Source of the DNA: Lachnospiraceae bacterium
Lineage (GTDB): Bacteria; Bacillota; Clostridia; Lachnospirales; Lachnospiraceae
Reading direction: 5' to 3'
Assembly: GCA_017539565.1 (NCBI GenBank)
Contig: JAFYCS010000085.1
Coordinates: 1-64,000, forward strand
Length of the DNA stretch: 64,000 nt
Both the position numbers and the translations under genes were made by a program. How positions within the stretch are numbered: the stretch's first letter is position 1; each line of letters opens with the position of its first letter. Under the pieces are notes generated by a model that did not search any database, was not told the origin of the DNA, and saw only the letters and a list, made by a program, of their open reading frames with translations. Positions 50,322 through 58,462 of this stretch are shown one piece after another.

Positions 50322-50632
50322 GGACACGGGGACGATCCTATTATCCTCACGCTTTCCTTAATGCGTATCGCAGCAGGCATGATCACAGACACGCTCGATT
50401 CCGTCGCTAAGAGGCTCTATGAGCCTGCCCGGGTTTTATGATACCGTCCGAAACCGGTCGATATTCGGAATCCATTCCTCATATCTCCCTTGCTCAGCCG
50501 TCCGGGCTTCGCATTTCTGGTATATATAGCAGTCTCAAGAGCCTCTAAGCTCCTACATACGCGGTCTGTGATCCATGCCTGTCTGCTCTACGCGTGAAAA
50601 ACATGAGGACAGTAAGGACCGTTCCCGTGTCC
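50322..50632. ncRNA. Long-hairpin element copy 2, candidate new structured RNA
   Basis: A 311-nt imperfect palindrome between two convergent genes (spacer 50285-50670). Outer stem: 50322-50339 with 50615-50632 (18 positions, one mismatch). Middle stem: 50370-50390 with 50564-50586 (about 21 pairs). Inner stem: 50410-50417 with 50539-50546. The tip at 50444-50518 matches copy 1: CCGTCCGAAACCGGTCGA, a 26-nt hairpin at 50460-50485 with loop TCCA, TCCCTTGC (50486-50493), a hairpin at 50496-50508, then GCATTTCTGGTATAT. The outer stems share no sequence with copy 1. A competing 9-bp hairpin (50605-50613 with 50635-50643) would break the outer stem. Confidence 0.6.
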
Positions 50633-50670
50633 CCACTGTCCTCTCTGTACCTGACAGGGATTATTTATTC

Positions 50671-52341
50671 TTACTCAAATATCCAGTCCAAAATCTCGTA
50701 GCCTTCGCCGCTGAAGGTGAAGTAGACATCCTGAACTCCTGTCACCGGTGTTTCGATAGCAGCTTCGCATGTTACGGTTCCGTCGCCCTTAACAGGTATA
50801 TAAGCGATGACCGTTCTGTTGGGATAACCCACGGTAACACGGATAGAGCCTTCCTTGCCGTTGGTCTTCACAGTAGCCTTCACTTTGGATGCGCCCTTAT
50901 CACCGAAGTCCACGCCTTCAAGCTTTACAAAGTCTCCTGTATCTATTGCGGTAAGAAGCAGATTGCCGCAGCCGTACTTTTCGCTTACTTCGTCAGCGGG
51001 AGCGGTATCCACACCGCCCATTACAGCAAAGGTAGCACCGTTTATCTTCTTGAAGGGATCAAGATGGCCTACCTGCTTTCTGGAATTGAGCGTCATCTTG
51101 ATATCGCCGATGGTGCCGTCTGCTGCAGGAGTGAACTCATCTATGCTGGTAGAACGGTAGCCGTGAAGTATGCCCTGCTCCTTCTCAAGCATGCGTGAAT
51201 GGTAGCAGATATACCACTGATCCTTAAACTTAAAGATTGCATGATGGTTGTTTCCGCCCACTCCGTAATAGAACTGGGGATTCTTAAGGATCCTCTCCTT
51301 AAAGGTGAAAGGTCCTAAAGGAGATTTGCTGGTCATCACGCAGATCTCGCCGTTATTAAAGCCGTACTCCTTCGTACCCTCTTCGTCAACGCTGAAGTTC
51401 GTACAGTAGGTATAGAAATAGGTATCACCGAATTTATGAATACCGGAATCCTCAAAAAGATAAGGTGCATCGATAACCTTGGGAACATCCGTAAGGCTCA
51501 TCATGTCATCGCCCAGCTGTGCACATCTGCCGGTACCGGGATGCGCAGCCATTCCCTTAGGAACGCCTCCGCCGAAATAGATATACGCCTTGCCGTCATC
51601 ATCCATGAGCACTGCGGGATCGAAGAGCCATTCAACGTTACCGCAGTTTTCCATATCCCTGCGGATAAGACCGTGACCCAGTTCATCCCTGAAGGGACCT
51701 ACAGGGCTGTCGGCACATACAACGCCGATGCCGCCGCCGTTATCTGCAAAGTACAGGAAGAACTTGGGCTTGCCGTCGATCATCTTCCATGCTGCCGCGG
51801 GAGCCCATGAATTGTGAGCCCACTCCGTCACACCGTTTTCGCCTGCTATTGTTATCTCACCATGGTCGGTGAAATTGATCATGTCTTTTGTGGATACTAC
51901 GTAAAGACTGCGGATCTTACCGTATGTATTCTCCTTTATCTCGCCGTTCTCATCATACTCATAAGCATCTGCCGTCATATAAAAATAAACGGTGTCATCA
52001 TAGACCAGAGCAAAAGGATCTGCCCCGTAATGCTGCTCTATGATAGGATTGTTGTTCTGTACCCCCTTATAGCTCTTTGTTAAGGTAACATCCTTAAATA
52101 CCTCAGCATAATCCATTGAAACTTCCTCCTGTTCATTATTTGTATTTGTTTCTGCACCGGCATTCCCGGCGCTGATGCTCGCGTCCGCTTCCCCTTTGCT
52201 TACAACGGCCTGTGGCTTTATATCTTCATTACCGCAGCCTCCCGCCGAGATCGCTATAATTATCATACTCAAGGGAAATAATACTTTTCTCTTCAGACTC
52301 ATCATGCACTTCATCTTACCATAAAACAAGCCCTGCCGCAA
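50671..52341 (-). CDS. GH43 arabinoxylan-active lipoprotein
   Basis: 556 residues. A long n-region precedes a lipobox AGGC (C36). An Ala/Glu/Asn-rich linker follows, then the GH43 propeller (about 95-400) with D108 in YGADPFALVYDD, a second Asp in WLFDPAVLMDDDG and the acid Glu in LFEDSGIHKF. A C-terminal CBM6-like jelly roll (about 425-556) follows. The arrangement recalls secreted arabinoxylan arabinofuranohydrolases (XynD-like). It would trim arabinose outside the cell before import. The start is probably TTG at 52341, because AAGGAG lies 9 nt upstream. Internal ATGs at 52314, 52305 and 52302 lack such a site. The TTG lies in the loop of a perfect hairpin. Confidence 0.88.
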   Translation of the reverse strand: MRQGLFYGKMKCMMSLKRKVLFPLSMIIIAISAGGCGNEDIKPQAVVSKGEADASISAGNAGAETNTNNEQEEVSMDYAEVFKDVTLTKSYKGVQNNNPIIEQHYGADPFALVYDDTVYFYMTADAYEYDENGEIKENTYGKIRSLYVVSTKDMINFTDHGEITIAGENGVTEWAHNSWAPAAAWKMIDGKPKFFLYFADNGGGIGVVCADSPVGPFRDELGHGLIRRDMENCGNVEWLFDPAVLMDDDGKAYIYFGGGVPKGMAAHPGTGRCAQLGDDMMSLTDVPKVIDAPYLFEDSGIHKFGDTYFYTYCTNFSVDEEGTKEYGFNNGEICVMTSKSPLGPFTFKERILKNPQFYYGVGGNNHHAIFKFKDQWYICYHSRMLEKEQGILHGYRSTSIDEFTPAADGTIGDIKMTLNSRKQVGHLDPFKKINGATFAVMGGVDTAPADEVSEKYGCGNLLLTAIDTGDFVKLEGVDFGDKGASKVKATVKTNGKEGSIRVTVGYPNRTVIAYIPVKGDGTVTCEAAIETPVTGVQDVYFTFSGEGYEILDWIFE

Positions 52342-52350
52342 GGCAGGGCT
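52329..52350 (-). promoter_or_regulatory. Hairpin with the GH43 TTG start codon in its loop
   Basis: AGCCCTGCC/GGCAGGGCT, nine perfect pairs with a 4-nt loop, is followed on the minus strand by TTGTTTTA. It resembles a terminator for the upstream gene. However, the probable TTG start (52339-52341) lies in its loop and the AAGGAG site (52351-52356) is immediately upstream. Confidence 0.6.
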
Positions 52351-52378
52351 CTCCTTATCTGTCTTTCCTTATAAATAA

Positions 52379-52399
52379 CAGGGGGCTTATCACCCCCTG
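52379..52399 (-). terminator. Hairpin after the beta-helix-like gene
   Basis: CAGGGGG/CCCCCTG, seven pairs, lies 5 nt after the stop codon at 52404. On the minus strand it is followed by TTATTTAT, a weak T-rich tail. Probable terminator. Confidence 0.6.
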
Positions 52400-52403
52400 C
52401 TGA

Positions 52404-54074
52404 TCATTTTACTATATACAGCTTATTTTCTTTCTGTTGAAGCTTTGCCCCGGCACAGTTTTTCTCACTTATGAGAAGAAGCGAGTCATCAAAATATCCC
52501 GCAAATTTTGAAACTGCCTTAACCCGGTCACCTGCAGAATAACTGACATACTTACCATTCTTATCCAGAACAGCCAGTGTCACAGGCTTTGAAAAATCTC
52601 TTATTCCGCCTTTCTTTACCGCCAGCTTTTGAAAACTGAGTTCCGCATCGTTAACCGCATATATTCCGTGAACACTGATCTTTCCATTCACTATGCAGTC
52701 CCCGTCAAGACGAAGCCAGTTCGTTGTACTTACTCCATTCAGCTCAGTCTGGCTCAGATCTATCCAATACCTGCCGCTGTTTAATTTTACCGGCTTACCG
52801 CCTGAAACAGGCTTTATATTCCTTAAAGTAACATTACATGACATCTTCAATACTTTTGTTTTTCCGCAATCTACTGTCCGCTGTTCTCCGATGCCTATTA
52901 TGTTCAGCTCTTTCAAGCCCAGCGGGATAACAAGCTTTTCCGTTCTGACATCGGCATGCAGCTCCAGCCTGTATATACTCCCCTCTGTCACATCATCAAA
53001 AATCCTTTCAAAACTCGGGTAGCAATCCAGATCTTTCCAGTAACCTTCCTTCTTATCTTTATCTCCGCCTTCCCACATAAACATACCTATGGCTTCGGCA
53101 TATTCAGCCTTTACGGTTTTTCCGTAAGTAAAGGCTGAAAGCTCATTACCATCCGCATCAGTATTAACGATATTCACCTTCTTATCTATAGTCGCTTTTC
53201 CGGTATAATTGAATATCTGTGTTCCCGATGTTATCTCCGAACCGTCTGAAAAGCATACCGTCAGTTCATCGTTTATGCCTGCTATTTCCGTCTTTGCAGC
53301 ATTGCTTTCATTAACGTACAGCAAAGCCGTTCCGATATTGCCTATCACCAGCTTGCGGCCTGAACGGCAGGTACCGTCAAATTCTCCTATCCCGCTCATC
53401 TGTCTGATCACATTAAGGCAGGCGCTTTCCGTGTCCACGTTGATAAAATTCTTTACGTTATCAGCAGTAACATCTGCTACAAGAATAAGCTTTGAACTCT
53501 TTTTTCCGCTCAGACTGCCCATTGCATCCTGCGGTTTTAAAAAACAGAGTGTCTTATCCGCAGCTGTTTTTACTGAAGGCTTTTTCTTCTTCAAAGACTT
53601 TAATGTACAATCTACTGTAAGATCACAGTTAGCAGTTATAGTAGGAGATTTAAGATTTAATATCCCTCCTGTTATGGTAATGCCCATATTTCCTTTAGGA
53701 AGCTTCAGTTCCTTCGGCTCGGTATGGGTCTCACCTATGTCAAAGATATACTCATCAGAAGTTCCGGCTATATCGCGAAATGCTTCTGCGAGTGTAGGAT
53801 ATTTTCCACCGGCGCCGATCTTTATAAGATTACCGGAAACAGCTATTCTTTCCACAATCTCTTCTTCGACGTCATCCTGATCCTCTGTATCTGTTTGAAC
53901 CGATACATCTTCTGATACCGTTACATCTTCCGATACCGTTACATCCTCCGATACCGTATCCTCCCCGCACTCCGGCTCCGATGCAAAGACACGGATATCT
54001 CCGATGCAGAAAACTGCGATCAACATAACGATACTAAAAAAACCGGTCAGCTTATTTTTATAAATCCTGTTCAT
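52404..54074 (-). CDS. Exported beta-helix-like repeat protein, unknown function
   Basis: 556 residues. The signal peptide (about 1-31, ending VFAS) is followed by an acidic repeat region with three TVSED units. A long Val/Ile/Leu/Asn-patterned body follows, with phrases such as GNMGITITGGILNLKSPTI, NCDLTVDCTLKSL and MSCNVTLRNIKPVSGG. These are typical of right-handed beta-helix or pectate-lyase-like folds. No catalytic motif or surface anchor was recognised. AAGAGG precedes the ATG. It follows the polyphosphate kinase-like gene by 39 nt. It could be a secreted polysaccharide-active or adhesive protein. Confidence 0.6.
   Translation of the reverse strand: MNRIYKNKLTGFFSIVMLIAVFCIGDIRVFASEPECGEDTVSEDVTVSEDVTVSEDVSVQTDTEDQDDVEEEIVERIAVSGNLIKIGAGGKYPTLAEAFRDIAGTSDEYIFDIGETHTEPKELKLPKGNMGITITGGILNLKSPTITANCDLTVDCTLKSLKKKKPSVKTAADKTLCFLKPQDAMGSLSGKKSSKLILVADVTADNVKNFINVDTESACLNVIRQMSGIGEFDGTCRSGRKLVIGNIGTALLYVNESNAAKTEIAGINDELTVCFSDGSEITSGTQIFNYTGKATIDKKVNIVNTDADGNELSAFTYGKTVKAEYAEAIGMFMWEGGDKDKKEGYWKDLDCYPSFERIFDDVTEGSIYRLELHADVRTEKLVIPLGLKELNIIGIGEQRTVDCGKTKVLKMSCNVTLRNIKPVSGGKPVKLNSGRYWIDLSQTELNGVSTTNWLRLDGDCIVNGKISVHGIYAVNDAELSFQKLAVKKGGIRDFSKPVTLAVLDKNGKYVSYSAGDRVKAVSKFAGYFDDSLLLISEKNCAGAKLQQKENKLYIVK
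53902..53964. repeat. 18-bp tandem repeat coding for TVSEDV units
   Basis: Units of the form GATACCGTTACATCTTCC begin at 53914 and 53932, with shortened or diverged copies on both sides. They encode the acidic TVSED repeats after the signal peptide. Confidence 0.85.
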
Positions 54075-54113
54075 TTTCTATCCTCTTTCTGTCAGTTACA
54101 GCTTTATTATCAC

Positions 54114-55580
54114 TCACAGCCTCTTCTCTATCTCTTCGATAACCGTCTCAAGGGCTTTGATACGCGCGTAGTGTTTATCATTTGATTCCAGTATATGCCA
54201 GGGTGCATATTCCGTACTGGTCTTCTGTATCATCTCGTCGATCGCTTCTTCATACAGATCCCACTTCTCACGGTTGCGCCAGTCTTCATCAGTGATCTTC
54301 CACTGCTTCTCCGGCGTGTTCTGTCTGTCGGTAAAACGCTGGAGCTGGGTATCCTTGTCTATCTGTACCCAGAATTTGACGATCACTGCACCCCAGTCGT
54401 CCAGTTCCTTCTCGAATTCGTTTATCTCGTTATAAGCCCTCTGCCAGTCATTCTCCGTACAGAAGCCTTCCAGACGCTCCACCATCACGCGTCCGTACCA
54501 GGTACGGTCAAATATGGCTATATGGCCGTCCTTCGGCAGACGGTTCCAGAAACGCCATAGGTAATGCCTGTTCTTCTCCCTGGGTTCCGGTGACGCGATG
54601 GGATGCACCTCAAAGCCACGGGGATCCAGAGCCGCCGTAAGGCGCTTGATATTACCGCCCTTACCCGCTGCATCCCAGCCTTCATAGGCGATGATCACAG
54701 GTATCTTCTTCTGGTAGATACGGTTATGCAGATCGGCAAGGCGATCCTGCAGTTCCTTAAGCTTCTCATCATACTCCGTATCCTCTATGGTAGCGCTTAA
54801 GTCTATCTCCGAAAGCTTGGGCATGCGCTTTAACGGGAAGGTATTCTGCAGCACCGTTGCCGCACGCCCCGTATTCTGCAGGGCAATGTCTATGCTCTTT
54901 ACCAGAAGCTCCGTAACCTGCAGCTCCGCCCACTTGCGGCTCTTCGAATCTATAAAATACCAGGGAGCAATGAACTGATTGGTGGCCTCCAGATACTCAT
55001 CATAAACATCCACACATTCATCGTAATGCTTATTCTGCCACTTGTCCCATTTCTCGACACGCCAGGAAGTGCTCTTTTCGCTCTCCAGCTCTTCAAGGCG
55101 TTTCTTCTGTTCCGATTTTGAAATATGGAAGAAAAACTTGACTACCAGATATCCGTTATCCGACAGCGTCCTTTCAAAACGCTTGATGGATGTAAGCTGG
55201 CGGTGGTAATCGTCCTTATCGGTATCGCCGTTAAGACGGTTACGTGTCACCTCATCCATCCAGCTGCCGTCGAAGAAAGAAAACTTCCCGGCCTCCGGGA
55301 TACGTACGAAATACCTGTAAAGAAAAGGCCTGCGCAGCTCATCCTCGGAGGGCTTTGAAAGCGTCTCCGTCTTATAAAAGCGGGGATCAAGGTTCTTTAT
55401 AACCTTGCCCAGCACACCGCCCTTTCCTGCGCCGCCCCAGCCGTCCATGATAACAAGCACCGGCAGCTTCTTTTCTTTGATGGCCATCTGCTTTCCGGCG
55501 AGTTCCGCCCTGGCTGTACGCAGGCGTTCGCTTATCTCTTCATCAGATGGTCTGTCCGCTTTAACCCAGTCACGTAACAT
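54114..55580 (-). CDS. pap: Polyphosphate:AMP phosphotransferase (two-domain PPK2)
   Basis: A 488-residue cytoplasmic enzyme with two PPK2 domains in tandem. It transfers phosphate from polyphosphate to AMP, giving ADP. Domain 1 has Walker A GWGGAGKGG near 47-55, and domain 2 has GWDAAGKGG near 301-309. The lid motif in domain 2 is FDRTWYGRVMVERLEG. In domain 1 the same place reads FDGSWMDEV, so it lacks the usual Arg residues. From what is known of class II PPK2 proteins, the C-terminal domain is the active one. The ATG at 55580 is chosen because GGGGGTGAAG precedes it; a longer frame to 55709 has no family match. Confidence 0.93.
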   Translation of the reverse strand: MLRDWVKADRPSDEEISERLRTARAELAGKQMAIKEKKLPVLVIMDGWGGAGKGGVLGKVIKNLDPRFYKTETLSKPSEDELRRPFLYRYFVRIPEAGKFSFFDGSWMDEVTRNRLNGDTDKDDYHRQLTSIKRFERTLSDNGYLVVKFFFHISKSEQKKRLEELESEKSTSWRVEKWDKWQNKHYDECVDVYDEYLEATNQFIAPWYFIDSKSRKWAELQVTELLVKSIDIALQNTGRAATVLQNTFPLKRMPKLSEIDLSATIEDTEYDEKLKELQDRLADLHNRIYQKKIPVIIAYEGWDAAGKGGNIKRLTAALDPRGFEVHPIASPEPREKNRHYLWRFWNRLPKDGHIAIFDRTWYGRVMVERLEGFCTENDWQRAYNEINEFEKELDDWGAVIVKFWVQIDKDTQLQRFTDRQNTPEKQWKITDEDWRNREKWDLYEEAIDEMIQKTSTEYAPWHILESNDKHYARIKALETVIEEIEKRL

Positions 55581-55658
55581 GATCTTCACCCCCAATCCCC
55601 AATACACCACACACAGCGTAGTACTTTCATAATACCTTATCACTGCCTTTTTTTCAAG

Positions 55659-55687
55659 CTGACAAAAGCCGGACACAATGGTATAAT
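55659..55687 (+). promoter_or_regulatory. Promoter of the small Cpl-7 gene
   Basis: CTGACA (55659-55664), a 17-bp spacer and TATAAT (55682-55687) with TGG just before it (extended -10). A perfect AGGAGG then lies before the ATG, so strong expression is expected. Confidence 0.8.
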
Positions 55688-55730
55688 TACAGATGCTAAG
55701 TAAACCCATTCAAAAAAGGAGGGAAATAAA

Positions 55731-55979
55731 ATGCCTGCATTTACAGATGCTCTTAAGAACAAAAACGCCGGTTCAGGTGGTGATACTTCTAAAGCCGGAG
55801 CCATCGTTGCTGCAGCAAAGGCAAACGCTGCTGCCGGAAAGAAGACAAACGAGGAGATCGCTAAGGAAGTTATCCGCGGCAACTGGGGCGTAGGCCAGGA
55901 GCGCAAGGACAAGCTCACCGCAGCCGGTTATGATTATTCGGCAGTACAGTCGATAGTAAACGAGATGATGAAAAAATAA
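55731..55979 (+). CDS. Small protein with a single Cpl-7 (CW_7) domain
   Basis: 82 residues, no signal peptide. Residues 1-38 are Ala/Gly/Lys-rich and probably flexible. Residues 40-80 match the Cpl-7 cell-wall-binding repeat: EEIAKEVIRGNWGVGQERK followed by LTAAGYDYSAVQSIVN. In phage lysozymes this repeat binds peptidoglycan muropeptides, but here it stands alone without an enzyme domain. The gene has a strong promoter, AGGAGG and a strong terminator, all within 350 bp. This suggests an abundant small protein. Whether it reaches the wall is unclear without a signal. Confidence 0.85.
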   Translation: MPAFTDALKNKNAGSGGDTSKAGAIVAAAKANAAAGKKTNEEIAKEVIRGNWGVGQERKDKLTAAGYDYSAVQSIVNEMMKK

Positions 55980-55985
55980 ATGATC

Positions 55986-56013
55986 AAAGCCCCCGCTTTA
56001 CAGCGGGGGCTTT
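55986..56013. terminator. Bidirectional terminator
   Basis: AAAGCCCCCGCT pairs with AGCGGGGGCTTT, twelve pairs and a 4-nt loop, flanked by A- and T-rich ends. It serves both the Cpl-7 gene and the convergent GH43 gene. Confidence 0.9.
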
Positions 56014-56016
56014 AGT

Positions 56017-57414
56017 TTAAGCCAGTTCAAATCCCAGAAGGTCACATGTTCCGCCACCCCTGTAGGTGAGGAATATCGCTGCCACTCCGTCGGGAATGTT
56101 AATATCGCTCGTATAGGTTTCCCATACATTAGTAAAGTCTACCGGTATCTTTGCCAGTACTTCACCTTCCCGTGAGGTCCTTACTTCGAATTCACCCTTA
56201 GCATAACCCCTGACTTTGATGCTGATAGTCTTTACTCCCTTAAAATCAAAATACTTAAAGCCTGCAGTAGCGCTGTTTCTCATAAAGCCGATATAACCGG
56301 GCTCTTCGTCACCGTCGCGGCCGTCCTGCATGATCTTCGGGAACTGATCGCCGCCCACATATACGGAAGGCTTATCGGTAAAGAGATTACATGCCAGATA
56401 TGCGGGATAGTATCCTGTACCGGGAAGGGGTCCGTTATTCAGGCCGCAGGAGGTCATCTCCACCTGAGGTATGCTTCCGTCTTCCTTTATCTCTATCTTT
56501 TCTGCGCAGCCCTGGCGGCTGTACCAGCTGCCGTTGGTCTGTCTGTGGTAGAAGATATACCAGTTACCGTTGATCTCGACTATACTTCCGTGATCGTTTC
56601 CGCCGTATGCCACAGGCAGATCGGCAGGCTTATCCTTGCTTATTCCTATATCCGCATTACTTACTATGACGCCGCCGTATTTGAAAGGTCCCCTGGGATC
56701 GTCAGCGGTGGCATAGCACATCTCGTGCATGGGTGTTGATGAATATATGAAATAATACTTGTTTCCGACTTTACGTATAGATGATGCCTCAAAGAACGCA
56801 TGGCCTTCAAAGCCCGTGCCTTCCTGATATTCAATACCGGGTACCACGGTCTTCGGCTCTTCTATTATAGTGAGCATATCCTTATCCAGAACCTGCAGCC
56901 TGGAACCGGTACGGGACTTGTCCCCCCTGCCGCAGAAACCTGTGTAGAGATAGGTCTTTCCGTCTTCGGTTATAACACCGGGATCGAATTGGGGCTCATC
57001 ATCCTCCCTCTCTCCAAGCCTGGTACCGTCTGCATAATGAACATATCCGTAGAACTCAAACTTTCCGCCGGGCTCATCGCACACTGCCACTGAAATGATA
57101 GGCAGCTTATCCAGGGCATAATACAGATAATACCTGCCGTCGGGACCTATGGTCATATCCGGCGCATACAGGCACATCTTGCCTTCCTTATTTTCGGGAT
57201 CCTGAGTCTTATCGTATATAACACCCTCATATCTCCAATTGCCAAGGTCATCTACCGGTGCAGACCAGGTCACATAGTTTCCCAGGCAGAATACGTGTCC
57301 GTTGTAGGTGTCATGGGATCCGTAAACGTATACCCTGCCGTTGAAGACATAGGGCTCACCGTCGGGAATGTATTCCCATGAGGGCAGATAGGGATTAAAT
57401 GCGGGTTTCTTCAT
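56017..57414 (-). CDS. GH43 family enzyme with C-terminal CBM-like domain, cytoplasmic
   Basis: 465 residues, no signal peptide. The GH43 propeller (about 1-320) has D18 in YIPDGEPYVFNGRVYVYGSHD, a second Asp in YAPDMTIGPDGRYYLYYA and a candidate acid Glu in FFEASSIRK. A jelly-roll domain (about 345-465) ends in TYRGGGTCDLLGF, as CBM6-like modules often do. It differs from the other two GH43 proteins in this window, so it probably acts on another linkage of arabino- or xylo-oligosaccharides. It is a single gene with its own promoter of the same ATGACA-17-TATAAT form as GH115, which hints at shared control. Confidence 0.88.
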   Translation of the reverse strand: MKKPAFNPYLPSWEYIPDGEPYVFNGRVYVYGSHDTYNGHVFCLGNYVTWSAPVDDLGNWRYEGVIYDKTQDPENKEGKMCLYAPDMTIGPDGRYYLYYALDKLPIISVAVCDEPGGKFEFYGYVHYADGTRLGEREDDEPQFDPGVITEDGKTYLYTGFCGRGDKSRTGSRLQVLDKDMLTIIEEPKTVVPGIEYQEGTGFEGHAFFEASSIRKVGNKYYFIYSSTPMHEMCYATADDPRGPFKYGGVIVSNADIGISKDKPADLPVAYGGNDHGSIVEINGNWYIFYHRQTNGSWYSRQGCAEKIEIKEDGSIPQVEMTSCGLNNGPLPGTGYYPAYLACNLFTDKPSVYVGGDQFPKIMQDGRDGDEEPGYIGFMRNSATAGFKYFDFKGVKTISIKVRGYAKGEFEVRTSREGEVLAKIPVDFTNVWETYTSDINIPDGVAAIFLTYRGGGTCDLLGFELA

Positions 57415-57487
57415 AAATGATTCCTCCTAAACATCAGATTTTGAACCGGAATAAAAGAATACTCTGTCGTTAACAACACCGCTAAAG

Positions 57488-57516
57488 ATTATATCATGAT
57501 ATCCGCTGCATGTCAT
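57488..57516 (-). promoter_or_regulatory. Promoter of the cytoplasmic GH43 gene
   Basis: On the minus strand, ATGACA (57511-57516), a 17-bp spacer and TATAAT (57488-57493). The hexamers and spacing equal those of the GH115 promoter. Confidence 0.75.
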
Positions 57517-57539
57517 CAGAAATGGGGATATTATTATTC

Positions 57540-57568
57540 TTGTACTGTTCCCGTAAAAAGCATATTAT
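57540..57568 (+). promoter_or_regulatory. Promoter of the GNAT/large-protein operon
   Basis: TTGTAC (57540-57545), a 17-bp spacer and TATTAT (57563-57568), with AAGGAGG before the ATG at 57617. Confidence 0.6.
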
Positions 57569-57616
57569 TAAAGTGTCGATGTTTTGTTTTCTTTATCATT
57601 TCATAAGGAGGGGTTC

Positions 57617-58447
57617 ATGAATGCTTTTGTCATCAATAATAAGCTGAAACGGATCTATACCGAACAGCTGCCCATACCCGTTCAGAAAGATTCAGACATG
57701 TTTTTCGGTGTTCAGGATGAAGATATTCCGGTAGGTGTGGCTGCGATCCGTGCAGAAGGTTCTTCGTTTTTTCTGACATACATCTTCATCCGGGAAGAAT
57801 ACAGACACCGCGGGGCAGGTACCCTGCTAATGGACTCCGTTAAAAGCTTACTGCGTGAGATCGGCGCGGACAGTCTGGAAGCGACTTATACCCTGAATGA
57901 CTCCACTGCCATACTGCATGATTTCCTGGAAGAGATGCAGATGGGCGATGAACCCGGATGTGAAATGCCCGTAATGGAATTCCGCCTGGGAGATATCCCG
58001 GACAGTTACAGGGGAAAGTCTCCGAAAAATATCATCAGCCTGCAGGAATTAAGCAATACAGCCTGGGGAAAATATATGACCGAATATCAGAAATACCGGG
58101 ATGAAACATCTGAACCCATGCCGGATTTCAGGGAGAAGGATTATTACGATCCCGGATTGTCCTTCGTATGTCTGGATGATCAGCATAAGATCACCGGTTC
58201 CATACTTTTTTCCGGAACTGACAATGACCGGACTCTTGAACATCTTGCATGCATTCAGCCAAACAGCACCTCTGTCATACGCGCCCTAATCTTTGCGGCC
58301 ATCAACAAAGCAGACAGCTTTATGGATAAAGATGCCCTGATAAAATTCTGTGCCTTTGACAGCAAAACACTAAGCCTGGCAGACACCATCTGCGGAGGCC
58401 GGGTCAGACAGATCGGTGTATCCATGACACAGATCTTTGAATTTTAA
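57617..58447 (+). CDS. GNAT-family N-acetyltransferase
   Basis: 276 residues. The acetyl-CoA pyrophosphate-binding phrase EEYRHRGAGTLLMDSV, at about residues 62-77, has the RxxGxG/A pattern of GNAT enzymes. The C-terminal half looks like a second, diverged GNAT-like fold (LSFVCLDDQHKITGSILFSG). The acceptor is unknown. The start at 57617 is set by AAGGAGG; a frame beginning at 57584 has no such site. It is followed after 15 nt by the 1178-residue gene and shares its promoter, so the two proteins may act together. Confidence 0.85.
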   Translation: MNAFVINNKLKRIYTEQLPIPVQKDSDMFFGVQDEDIPVGVAAIRAEGSSFFLTYIFIREEYRHRGAGTLLMDSVKSLLREIGADSLEATYTLNDSTAILHDFLEEMQMGDEPGCEMPVMEFRLGDIPDSYRGKSPKNIISLQELSNTAWGKYMTEYQKYRDETSEPMPDFREKDYYDPGLSFVCLDDQHKITGSILFSGTDNDRTLEHLACIQPNSTSVIRALIFAAINKADSFMDKDALIKFCAFDSKTLSLADTICGGRVRQIGVSMTQIFEF

Positions 58448-58462
58448 AAGGGGGGATAAGAT

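Noticed and set aside
50322..50632. Retron ncRNA (long hairpin with complementary ends)
   Set aside because: No reverse transcriptase gene is present near either copy, and the conserved tip does not match retron msr/msd features that I know.
50575..51198. Plus-strand open frame over the end of GH43 and part of the long-hairpin element
   Set aside because: It lies antisense to a well-supported GH43 gene and its start lies inside the palindrome.
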